Assembly (NCBI GenBank): GCA_029204225.1
Contig: CM055095.1
Span: 16,088,049-16,152,048, forward strand
Direction of reading: 5' to 3'
Length of the DNA: 64,000 bases
From: Diphasiastrum complanatum
Lineage: Eukaryota > Streptophyta > Lycopodiopsida > Lycopodiales > Lycopodiaceae
Shown here: positions 42,481 to 51,840 of the stretch, one piece after another
How positions within the stretch are numbered: the stretch's first letter is position 1
Layout: every line of letters begins with the position of its first letter
Program-made: the position numbers and the translations under genes
The notes under the pieces: model-generated
What the model saw: only the letters and a program-made list of their open reading frames with translations
The model's database searches: none
What the model was told of the DNA's origin: nothing

Positions 42481-43899
42481 TATAAAAAAATAAACAAAAA
42501 AAAAATGTGTGGCTGAGAGCCCATCGAGGCCAAACGGCCATCCATGCGGCCCGTGCTCGCAAGATGTGAGGCACCCCCGTCCCTGTCTTATTAGCTCTTA
42601 TTACAATGGGCCTCCAAACAAGCATAAATTGCATAATGGTACATCATTTTCAGTTCAAATCTCCATGGTATCCCATGGATGGATCTTGAACAAGATTCAA
42701 TCTATTTTATCAACTTGTGGGATCATAAAGAATCAAACTTGGGTGGGTGAGCCCAACTCAAGCATAGTACACCAACTACACAAAATAATTATGAAATCTA
42801 GATCATCAGAATTTCAAGCATAAGGTTACTCCTAGATAGAGTCATATTCAAGATTTTGGTTACTTGCACTATATCTTAGGAATGATTCGTCAATCATAAT
42901 TTTCTGGAATCCAAAACCATACTTAATCATTTACAGGATACTGGAGTATATGTCCAACATAACTCAGGAAAAGTAAGAATCATTCCAAAATCTTTCCACT
43001 AAGAAAATACTGGATTTAAGAATATTCTTCAAACATGATTCTTTAACTAAAGTGCAAGATTCAAGTTCTAAACCATTAGTAATTAAAGACTGAACGCATA
43101 CCAAAATGACAATCATCTTCAACTACAAATAAAACTTTAGATTACAATCTAGAATCGAATCTAGATATCCAAAGTCTTGCTGAATTTCAAATCAGTTATT
43201 ATTCTTGGATTCATTATGATTTGTTGTCCAATCGAGCTCTCTGGGACACAACCACTAATGAGCTGAGTCTATCCCTTAACTAAGGAATACTCTATCCCAA
43301 GAATACTATATATCCAATACACATAATTTTAACTGATGAACCAAAATGATTCACTAATCATGCGTCTTACGAGCAATATAATTCAAAAAACCATCAATTT
43401 CTGGTGAATCCTCTTCACACTGATCATTTTACCAGTTAACTTCACCTTGGAGTAATCAACTACTCAAGTTAATTGCCAATCATTCAGAAATCTCAAATGT
43501 CTAGGTGAAGAATTCAATTATACTAGTATGACACCACATTTAGATCCTTACCCAAATCATTTATAAGTTAATCCATTAATCTTCTATACAAAAATTTGTT
43601 AGCTCTGCAAGTATCTGTCAAAACAATACTTGATCATATGCTTATGTTCACCGACTAGGTTAAGTGCACCAGATAACCCTAGTAACCAGGAATACACAGT
43701 AGATTCATACAAGATTAATCGTGCACATACGTGAATAATCTCATTATGACCCAATACATAAACACATTCTTATCTGGTAGATTCCTCCAGAACCCACATA
43801 TGTTACTCACATATCTCACTGAGATCTTGTAACTCAGCTTCAAAATATTTTCTATTTCTCATGAGTAAATAACATATCCGAGAAATCTCTTAGACGAAT
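42481..43899. other. AT-rich sequence without recognised genes
   Basis: No domain, paired LTR or long frame that I can support. Confidence 0.5.
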
Positions 43900-45350
43900 A
43901 AAATTCACTCTCAACAGTTTTCCAATCCCACTTACCTCTAATTACATAATTTCTCCACTGATTAACCCCTCTCTGATCCTAGTACTTAAACTAAGATTAG
44001 GTTGATCCAATATAAAACTCTCAGACTCAAATTCTGATCAAACTTACTTCTATTTCAATCAGAATGGAATTAGTAAACTTTGATCTTTTATTGTACTACT
44101 TATAGATAATGATTCAAATTCCAAACTTGTTCCAGATTGTCCACACAATCCCTAGAGAATTTCTCTTATTTCGAAAAGTTCCAATTAGGTATCTTACTCT
44201 GAATCTATCCGAAATTACTTTCAGACCAAATCTCATTTTTATACCATAGTTAATTCTCTTTCAAAACTATGCAATCCACAGATTTCCAATTAGAATTTTA
44301 TCCCACCACTTCACCTCTCCTTTTAAAGAAATTATCAATTTCAATAAAAGTTAACTAGAAAGATGGTCTATGAAAATATCCAAACCCAAGAAAAGTCAGT
44401 AACAAGTGCATTCCAATAAAGGATTCACTCTATTACAACCTAGATTCCCCTTCGAATGTTTGCAACTCTAGTGACAGAAGTATCATTCCTCTGAAATCCA
44501 TTTATGCAACAAGAGATATTCTAGGTTTAATAAATTGAAACACTTAAACCTTAGAATTTATCTGAATTCCAAGTCTATTCACACAAGTAGTAATTTATAT
44601 GACATAATAGTCTTTCAGAAGAATAACTTCATGCTGGAAAGAATCATATAATTCAGTCTGATGTCTTGTATCAAGAAATTACTAAGAAGTAAAGGATTAA
44701 TTAAAAAAGTGAGAAATAGATTTGAGGGCCTCTGATTTTGTAAATAATGAGATACCACATTGGGATCTAGAATAAACCTCAAAATTTTCCAAAACCCCAC
44801 ATTTGATCAAACGGTTTCATTTTTCCCATATCGCGACTAAGTACTAAAACACACCATTGATTATCAGATCTTTACAGTCCTAGAATTTCCTTTCCAAAAT
44901 TATTGATGTCCCACACCATCAGCTTTTCCTTCCAGAAAACCCTCAACCGCCTTATCTGAAATTCTAGAGATCCATTGATCATCTAGTTTTCCTTAAAATC
45001 ACTATAGGATATTATCTTTTGTTCCCAAACACTGGAGAATCCATTTATTTGGATGATTGGCATGCCCATCAGATGGATTCCACAATCCACACTTGATCTT
45101 GTGATCTAAACAGAAATTTTAACATTGTTCAATATTACATTCTGATCATTTCTGGTTAATGATAAGCCTCATATCCCCTTGGATCCAAGAGCATTAACTC
45201 TAGGGACAATCTTCTATCAACTAACAGATCCAATGTAATCCATATATCAGATTCTACTTCTAACATCACAATTGACATCCAAAACTGTGGATAACTCAAT
45301 GGTTACAAAGATATAAGTTATGAATTCAACTAAATAAATTCTATCCAGGA
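43900..45350. repeat. AT-rich repeat, copy 1 (left of gypsy D)
   Basis: Blocks here recur in the same order and orientation, but with much divergence, at 49,780-51,300 (for example CTCCTTTTAAAG near 44,315 and 50,167, and TGATGTCCCA[CT]ACCA near 44,905 and 50,775). The part 44,500-44,915 is also present inverted, with high similarity, at 47,960-48,086 plus 49,478-49,770. It may be a long LTR or untranslated region of the gypsy D family. Confidence 0.7.
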
Positions 45351-45399
45351 AATTAATAACTGGATACCACAAACTTCTCCAAATATGGACGAAATAAAT

Positions 45400-45560
45400 C
45401 GTTCATCATTTGCTAAAACGTTGCTGGAGCATTCGTTAATCCAAATGGCAACACTAGAAATTTATAATGACCAGATCTAGAACAAAATCCTGTCTTTTGG
45501 ACATCTTCTGACTTAATTCTTATTTGATGGTACCTTATCTTGAGATCTATCTTGGTGAAG
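45400..45560 (-). pseudogene. Gypsy D RT fragment (second copy)
   Basis: Minus-strand [20 protein letters not shown] then [12 protein letters not shown], a close repeat of the sequence at 46,340-46,450. Confidence 0.88.
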
Positions 45561-46230
45561 CTTCGTCAGGAGTTACTCTACGCTAAAGAGTCCAAGTGTG
45601 AATTCTTTAAGCAAGAGTTGCTTCATCTCGGTCATAAAATCACAGTAAATGGGATCAAAATTGACGAGGATAAAATCAAGATTCTGATTGAGTGGCCAAT
45701 TCCGGAAACTGTGAGGCTGGTAAAGTCTTTTTTAGGTTTTACACTTTTCTTCAAGAGATTTATTGAGGATTATGCTAAGTTAGCAGCACCGCTTAATAAT
45801 CTGACAAAAGAAATTGTTAATAATAAAAAAAAAAGAATCAACCTAGTCCGCCTGTTGTTTGGAACGAGGATCACTAGCCTCTTAAGTATTTTTGTAATCA
45901 ACATGATCTTTGGGGGAGAAAAGCTCGATGGGCTGAATTGATGCAAGAATTCGATCATGAAATCTGTTACATAAGAGGCAGCTCTAATCAAGTTGCAGAT
46001 GCTCTTAGTCGGATTGGTGAACTGAACGAGTTGTCATTCACCCAGATTTCTACGAATCTATATCTTTCGCTGAGAGGAAAATATGAATCAGATTCTCATT
46101 TTGGTCACATTTGGAACATTGTTCAGACCAGAAAAAATGTGGACAGTGTTGAGTTAGAAACACAGGGACTCAACTAACTAAGGAAGATAAGAAGATTGTA
46201 GAACAGTTCACCATTCGAGATGGATTACTA
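45561..46230 (+). pseudogene. Gypsy D RT/RNase H segment in opposite orientation
   Basis: Plus-strand LLYAKESKCEFFKQELLHLG, WPIPETVRLVKSFLGF, KRFIEDYAKLAAPLNNLTKE (RT thumb and connection), then LMQEFDHEICYIRGSSNQVA followed by DALSR (end of RNase H). The RNase H catalytic region between them is missing. Confidence 0.9.
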
Positions 46231-46258
46231 TTTGAATAACACCAAGCTCCAATGAAAA

Positions 46259-46561
46259 TCACCACCTCTCCAAGCTTGTAAGCCTGGCTCTGATACCACT
46301 ATAAGGGAAGCTCCTTAGATCCTGCTTACAAATCCTAAACACTAGAAATTCATAATGACCAAATCTAGAACGAAATTCTATCTTTTGGACATCTTCTGAC
46401 TTAATTCTTATTTGATGGTACTCTGTCCTGAGATCTATCTTAGTGAAATAACGTGCTCCACCCAAGCGATCTACAAGGTCATCCATCCTGGGTAATGGAT
46501 AGTTATTCTTTATAGTCACTTTATTAAGGCCCTTTTCATCCACACATCCGGAAATCTCCAT
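46259..46561 (-). pseudogene. Gypsy D RT fragment
   Basis: VDEKGLNKVTIKNNYPLPRM, DDLVDRLGGARYFTKIDLRT and [13 protein letters not shown]. It stops before the catalytic DD box. An upstream frame break separates it from the protease. Confidence 0.9.
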
Positions 46562-46627
46562 CTTTATTCGCTTTAAGAAGAATAGGAGCGTCCCATGGTG
46601 ATTTACTAGGTTGTATACGTCCCATCC

Positions 46628-47545
46628 TCAAATAGTTTTCTGACTTGAAATCTCTGTCTCCTCTTTCTGAGAAAACCTATATGGTTGTCTAGAGACAGGT
46701 TGACTTCTTGGAATCAACTCAATCATGTGGTCTACTGACCTAGATGGTGGTAAACCATGAGGTAATTTAGATGGAAAAACATCCGTAAATTCATTTATGA
46801 TCTGTTCTTTCATTGCTTGTTCATGATCTAAATTTACTGAGTTAAGAATTGTTGAGAATTCACAACCACTTAGATTCATTTTAGGAACATCCACAACTGG
46901 AATAGCATAAATTGAAAAAACTTCATACTCAGAATAATCTAATGCTTCCATTTTATTAATTGTAGAAATCTGATCCAACGGACGTACAAAATTACTGCCA
47001 AATAATGTAACTACCTTATCACCCTCCTTGAAAGTGAGAACATGCTTCTCAAAATCAATTAACAGAGAAGGCGATTTACTGAATAACCATTCATAACCTA
47101 AAATTAAATCAGTATGAGCTAGGTCTAAAACATGAAACTTAACTAATTCTGTGTGTCCTTGCACCAAAACTGGGAGCTTCGAGACTTTTACGTTCCAAGT
47201 CTCCAACTCTGCTTCTGAAGCTAGATAAACTTTATATCTATGATTGTTGGCTTCAGTTTCCAAGCTGAGTTTCTGCACAAGACAAGAATTAATAAAATTA
47301 TGAGTTGAACCACTGTCCAATAAAATACTCACTTCTTGATCTTTAATTGTGCCAATTAGACGGAAAAGTTCATTAGGCAAGAAAGAAGTAGTACTAAAAG
47401 AACATTCACACTCACAATCAGTCCGATTAATTTCCAAAGTCTTACCATTGCCTCCTGAGATTTCTATCATGTGAGCAGACCCTTTCTTCCTTTCTGGACA
47501 AAATTTCATCATATGTCCAGGCTTCTTACAGACATAACATAAGTT
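46628..47545 (-). CDS. Gypsy D zinc knuckle, protease and RT leader
   Basis: A zinc knuckle (CYVCKKPGHMMKFC) lies at the start. The retropepsin active site is SILLDSGSTHNFINSCLVQK, followed by LDLAHTDLILGYEWLFSKSP, both intact. The C-terminus (LPHGLPPSRSVDHMIELIPR then QPVSRQPYRFS) is the usual lead-in to RT. This is a long open frame and is well conserved relative to the rest of the element. Confidence 0.9.
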   Translation of the reverse strand, partial: NLCYVCKKPGHMMKFCPERKKGSAHMIEISGGNGKTLEINRTDCECECSFSTTSFLPNELFRLIGTIKDQEVSILLDSGSTHNFINSCLVQKLSLETEANNHRYKVYLASEAELETWNVKVSKLPVLVQGHTELVKFHVLDLAHTDLILGYEWLFSKSPSLLIDFEKHVLTFKEGDKVVTLFGSNFVRPLDQISTINKMEALDYSEYEVFSIYAIPVVDVPKMNLSGCEFSTILNSVNLDHEQAMKEQIINEFTDVFPSKLPHGLPPSRSVDHMIELIPRSQPVSRQPYRFSQKEETEISSQKTI

Positions 47546-47552
47546 CTCTCTT

Positions 47553-47954
47553 TTAGCTTTTTCTCGGGACAGATTTTTTGAATCTCTTTCTCTTCGGCTT
47601 CTTGGGTTCCGATGCTGCTTGATCTAATTCGTCAAAATATTTTGCTTGGTCTGGACAGCGCTTCTTACCCTTCTTGGTTTTCAAAGTGGTTGAAATTTGC
47701 GCAAATTGCTTCCTGGATGCCAGCACTATGGAATCATATGCTTTCGCAATCCGAAACGCATCCTCGAGGCTTTGAAGCACATTTCGCCTGCATTCGTTCT
47801 GATAGTCAGTTGGCAAACCTAGGACAAACTGCCATAATGCCAACTTCGCATCGAATGATGGAACCTTATTCCATAGGTCCATGAATTCCTGGATATAAGA
47901 GTCTAAACTCTTTGTACCCATCTTGCAGTTCACGAACTTTAAGTAGTAGTCCAC
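47553..47954 (-). pseudogene. Gypsy D gag capsid fragment
   Basis: YYLKFVNCKMGTKSLDSYIQ, EFMDLWNKVPSF and LALWQFVLGLPTDYQNECRR match a gypsy capsid. The C-terminal part is rich in Lys. The N-terminal half is missing, replaced at 47,955 by the AT-rich repeat. Confidence 0.85.
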
Positions 47955-48487
47955 GTCATCAGCTTATGGGACATCAGTAATTTTGGAAAAGGAATTCTAG
48001 GACTGTAAAGATCTGATGATCAATGGTGTGTTTTAGTACCTAGTCACGATATGAAAAAATAAAACTGTTAGATCAAATGTGGGGTTAATGAATTGTGATT
48101 TACAGCCTATATTTATCCACCAATCAGAATGAGACTAATTTGTACCTAAGCTAAAATACATTGACTAGTCTAGTACTAGATTCAACTAATCATCATTAGC
48201 CCTGACCCTAGAATCTGTACCTGCGCCGGAATGCATTAAATAGAAAATCACTAGCCTCCTAGAATAATCATTAAAAAAATTATAAACAATTGATTAATGG
48301 ATATCATTGAAAAACGTGAACGAGGAGAATTTAGATGTGACCATACTTTATTTGAAATTAAATCTGTTTAATTCGATTTGGACTAATCATTTTGAAAACT
48401 GATGGATATTTAGATTGATTTGATTGACAAGCCTCTGAGTAATCATCATCGTAATACGAGTCACTAGGTTTGCAAAACCTAATTTTC

Positions 48488-48511
48488 TCTATATATACTA
48501 ATCGATGACGT
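48488..48511 (+). promoter_or_regulatory. TATA-like box and TGACGT motif upstream of the H3-like ORF
   Basis: TCTATATATACTA at 48,488-48,500 is a good TATA box about 220 bp before the ATG. TGACGT at 48,506-48,511 is the reverse complement of the ACGTCA hexamer known from plant histone promoters, although here it lies downstream of the TATA box. Function is inferred. Confidence 0.45.
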
Positions 48512-48720
48512 TGAAATTTTTTTGCTTATAGTTAATTGCATCCATGCGATATCGATTTAGCGCGCTCAAAACCAACTTCCTTCAATCCGTTACTACTCGC
48601 ACGCACCCATCCGCTACCAGCTTACGTAATTGTTGAGCTCCGGTATCGCTTCAACACGTCTGACCTGAGGTCTGATCTTGTAATCAACATTATCGCGCGC
48701 AGATCCGCTACTACACATTA

Positions 48721-49188
48721 ATGGCGCAGACCAAGCAGACAACACGTGGGCATTCAGGTGGAATACCAATTTCAGGTGCAGGTCAGGGAAATCCACAACT
48801 GCCACCTCGTCCACCACCACCTCCTCCTAGGCCAAGGGGCAAAAGAAGAGACCCTCCATGGCTCAAGGATATTCGGAAGCTTAAGAAGACAAATAATCTT
48901 CTGATTCTGAAATCTCACATGCAGAGGTCCATCAGGCAGGTGACAAGAAGTCTATCTGCAGATGTGAGATGGACGGTAATAGCAATTGAAGCGCTGCACA
49001 CAGTATATGAGGACAAGCAATCTCAACCAACCCGGCTTGTTATTCGAATACAGAATGGAAGTGTTTCAAAGAAGAGGAGGTCTCTTGACCCTCCATCTAA
49101 AGCAAGGGATTTTTCCAAGCCAACTCCTCTGAATACTATTCTTTCTTCTATTCATTCCCCTCCTAATTCTCCTTCTCCTCCTCCTTAA
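48721..49188 (+). CDS. Histone H3/CENH3-like protein, divergent and truncated
   Basis: 155 codons, no intron. The N-terminus MAQTKQTTRGHSGG follows the H3 tail MARTKQTARKSTGG: Lys4 is kept, Arg2 is Gln, Lys9 is Gly, Ser10 is His and Lys14 is Ile. Residues 28-43 are a polyproline and basic stretch. Residues 46-97 follow the H3 alphaN helix (WLKDIRKLKKTNNLLI), alpha1 (MQRSIRQVTRSL) and the start of alpha2 (RWTVIAIEALHTVYED). RWT and the longer loop recall CENH3. After residue 98 the match ends: the rest of alpha2, loop 2 and alpha3 are replaced by a basic and Pro/Ser-rich tail. It cannot form a normal histone fold. It may be a pseudogene, or a new tail-mimic protein. Homology is seen, function is not known. 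Confidence 0.65.
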   Translation: MAQTKQTTRGHSGGIPISGAGQGNPQLPPRPPPPPPRPRGKRRDPPWLKDIRKLKKTNNLLILKSHMQRSIRQVTRSLSADVRWTVIAIEALHTVYEDKQSQPTRLVIRIQNGSVSKKRRSLDPPSKARDFSKPTPLNTILSSIHSPPNSPSPPP

Positions 49189-49350
49189 TCTCCTTCTTCT
49201 CCTTCCACTCCATCTTTAACTTCTCCAGCTAAATCTTCCTCTCCTAATAAACTCCACCTCCTAAATCTCCTCCTCCTCCTAAACCCGTAAATATTAGTTC
49301 CCCTCCTCCTGTTGTTGGAAGTGATTTAGATGATTTTGTTAGTGAATGAC
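49189..49350 (+). pseudogene. Pro/Ser-rich continuation of the H3-like frame
   Basis: After the stop at 49,186-49,188 the sequence keeps encoding Ser/Pro-rich repeats in the same and then a shifted frame (SPSSPSTPSLTSPAKSSSP; then PPPVVGSDLDDFVSE and a stop). A longer Pro-rich tail seems to have been broken by a nonsense change and a frameshift. Confidence 0.55.
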
Positions 49351-49477
49351 AATTCTTTATGTGGTTTATCTATGTTACTTCCGACACCCCCTACACTTGC
49401 CTTTGTAAATAGTCCCGATATGTACAGTATGACCAATTGTTAATTACGTATCTTAAAGCTTTAGGTCCTCGATACAG

Positions 49478-51300
49478 TTTTGGAAAATTTTGAGGTTTAA
49501 TCTAGATCCCAATGTGGTATCTCATTATTTACAAAATCAGAGGCCCTCAAATCTATTTCTCGCTTTCTTAATTAATCCTTTACTTCTTAGTGATTTCTTG
49601 AATATAGACATCAAACTGGATTATATGATTCTTTCCAGCATGAAATTATTCTTCTGAAAGACTGCTATGTCACATAAATTACTATTGGTGGGAATGGACT
49701 TGGAATTCAGAAAATTCTAAGGCTAAAGTGTTTCAATTTTTTAAATCTAGAATATCTCTGTTGCAACATCTGGAAAATCTCTGAAGTAAATATTTCCACA
49801 TCACAAGTTTTTCAACCATCATACTCACAAACATAATTTCTTCAACCAATCAACCTACTTCAGATCTTAGTGTACAAACCAAGATTAGACTGACTTATAC
49901 AGATGTCTTTGGATATAATGTTAAGATTAAAATTTTACTCCATCTGATCCAATCAGTGGAATCTTGAATCAATCTTTATCATCACTATCCATAATCATGA
50001 ATATCTAACAGCTCAAAAATCCCAAAACTCCTCTAGTTCCAGATTATTCAAAACAATCACTAGAGATTTCCTCTATTCCCACTGGATAGTTCCACCATTG
50101 CACACATACTGGATTCTATGCAATTGGTTGATCTCATGCAAGTCTTATTCCTATCATTTTCTTCTCCTCCTTTTAAAGGAAAATTCATAATTTCGATTAA
50201 AAAGTTCTCAGGAGACAACGTAGAAGATATCAAAGATTCGAAAGAGTCAGTAATGAGTATCCACCAATACTATTACAAGCCGGACTTTCTCCTCAAATTC
50301 ATAAAATATTTAATCCCAAGTAATAGAAACATTACTCTCAATAATCCACTATCAAATAGAGATAAGCATTTGGGCTCAAGAAGTCTAAATTCCACTTAAT
50401 CAGTTGAAAACATCAATTGATTCTTAACTTTTTTCACAAAACTGAAATGGAAGCATAAATTCATATAACTTTAACAGTCCTTCAGAACCCAGTTTTACAC
50501 TGGAAGGAATTATATGAATCTCAGTCCAATTTTCTCGTATTTCAGAAAATTCTCAAAAGTAGAGGTTTAAATTAGAAGAGAAATAGTTTTTAAGGGTTTC
50601 CAATCTGAAAATTTATGAGATACCATTTAGGGATCCGGATCTATATCTCATAACCTCTCCAAATACCCTAAACAAATTTGACTGATGGTTTCAACTGTTA
50701 GCATTACTAATAATGTAAATACTAACCACTGGTCTACATATCATTCTCGCACAAGAATTCTCCTTTCAAATCATTGATGTCCCATACCAACAGTTTTCTC
50801 TCCAAGAAAGTTCTTTGCTTTTAGATCAGATCATCAAAAAATCAAAAGATTATCTGACCATCCTATAACCAAACATAGAGTCTGATCTTCAAGAATATCT
50901 TTGACCGCATTATCCGATAATCTAGAGATCTTAATAACTCCATCTGGATTTCCTCTACCAAATATGCACATATCTATTCCACCAAGTACAAGAGTACCCC
51001 CATATTTGTTTCTAATGGATCAATTGTGATTTAGCAAGAATCTGTACATGGGTTTACTGTCACATAAAACAACCTATATGGCTGGTACCATTATTCCCAA
51101 ATTCCTACCATCCGAGAGTTCCAACTCTTAGGAATAAGGCTCTTTACAATACAAATGTGAACCAAGTGTCATTCTCGTTCCATGTCACAATTTCCAATAA
51201 CAATTAGGATCAACTCATGGTCCTATAGATATTTGATATAAATTCAACTTAATGAATTCAATAAACTTGTGCTATGCAATTTTCTTACAGGGATTATTTA
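49478..51300. repeat. AT-rich repeat, copies 2 and 3 (right of the H3-like insert)
   Basis: 49,478-49,770 is the reverse complement of 44,500-44,800 with high similarity. From about 49,780 the sequence follows 43,900-45,350 in direct orientation with strong divergence. The change of orientation near 49,770 marks a rearrangement point. Confidence 0.7.
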
Positions 51301-51659
51301 CCAATCCAAAATTTATAACACAATCACATTACCTACTCAGATGTCTCATTTTCTTCCTCCCTTAGATTTTTTGGTCACCCGAAAAATTTCATCAGCGAAG
51401 ATACCAAAAACTCCTTTGACACTAGTAAATGCTAGGCTGTTACCCTTTTGACTACACTAGCTTAAGTATTGCTTCGTTAAAGTTGTCTGAAACTAATGGA
51501 AAATCCATAAAATTTGGATCCGGGTACTCTTTTACGATATTCAAAACACTTGTTTTTTAATCGATATAGAGCTACCTCCAAATATTATGACCTTTATTCC
51601 ATTTATTTACTTTAACAAGTATCTCAAAAGCTTTAGTTTGTCCAATTTAAAGATCAAAA

Positions 51660-51840
51660 TCATTTAGGATAAGCCTAAAGGTGCTCCACCGAGTCCAAAA
51701 GGAAGCACCATAAATACCATTTAACTCAATTTACTGGGAGTATCGAAACTCCAGAGTTAAGTGGTTAAATAGCATAGTACCAAGGAATCGAACCCCTTTA
51801 TTGGATACATGCCTGAGAACCATACCACTACCGTCATTTT
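51660..51840 (-). mobile_element. tRNA-derived SINE candidate
   Basis: On the minus strand GGTAGTGGTATGGTTCTC (A-box-like, near 51,822-51,833) is followed about 30 bp later by GGGTTCGATTCC (perfect B box, 51,784-51,795), the internal promoter of RNA polymerase III. The downstream body (GGACTCGGTGGAGCACC near 51,680) is not tRNA, and no closed acceptor stem is visible, so I call it a SINE and not a tRNA gene. Confidence 0.6.

Larger units (their letters stand above)
45400..47954 (-). mobile_element. Gypsy D, rearranged Ty3/gypsy element
   Basis: gag, protease and RT read on the minus strand from 47,954 to 46,259, but 45,561-46,230 is an RT/RNase H segment on the plus strand, and 45,400-45,560 is again minus-strand RT. 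The RT segment near 46,340-46,450 is repeated at 45,452-45,558. Integrase is absent. The structure implies inversion or nested insertion after duplication. Confidence 0.85.
48087..49477. mobile_element. 1.39-kb insert carrying an H3-like gene
   Basis: The inverted match to 44,700-44,915 runs through 48,086 (ATGTGGGGTT) and resumes at 49,478 (GTTTTGGAAAATTTTG). In the uninterrupted copy these join as GGGGTTTTGGAAAA. The intervening 1,391 bp is therefore an insertion, with GTT possibly duplicated. It has no TG/CA ends, no long inverted ends and no poly(A) tail, so the mechanism is unknown. Confidence 0.8.

Noticed and set aside
48536..48721. Frame directly upstream of the H3-like ORF
   Set aside because: It begins without ATG, has no motif and lies between the TATA box and the start codon. 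It is more likely 5' untranslated sequence.
51784..51834. tRNA gene
   Set aside because: The A and B boxes are good, but no acceptor stem pairs around them and the sequence continues into a non-tRNA body, so it is reported as a SINE.
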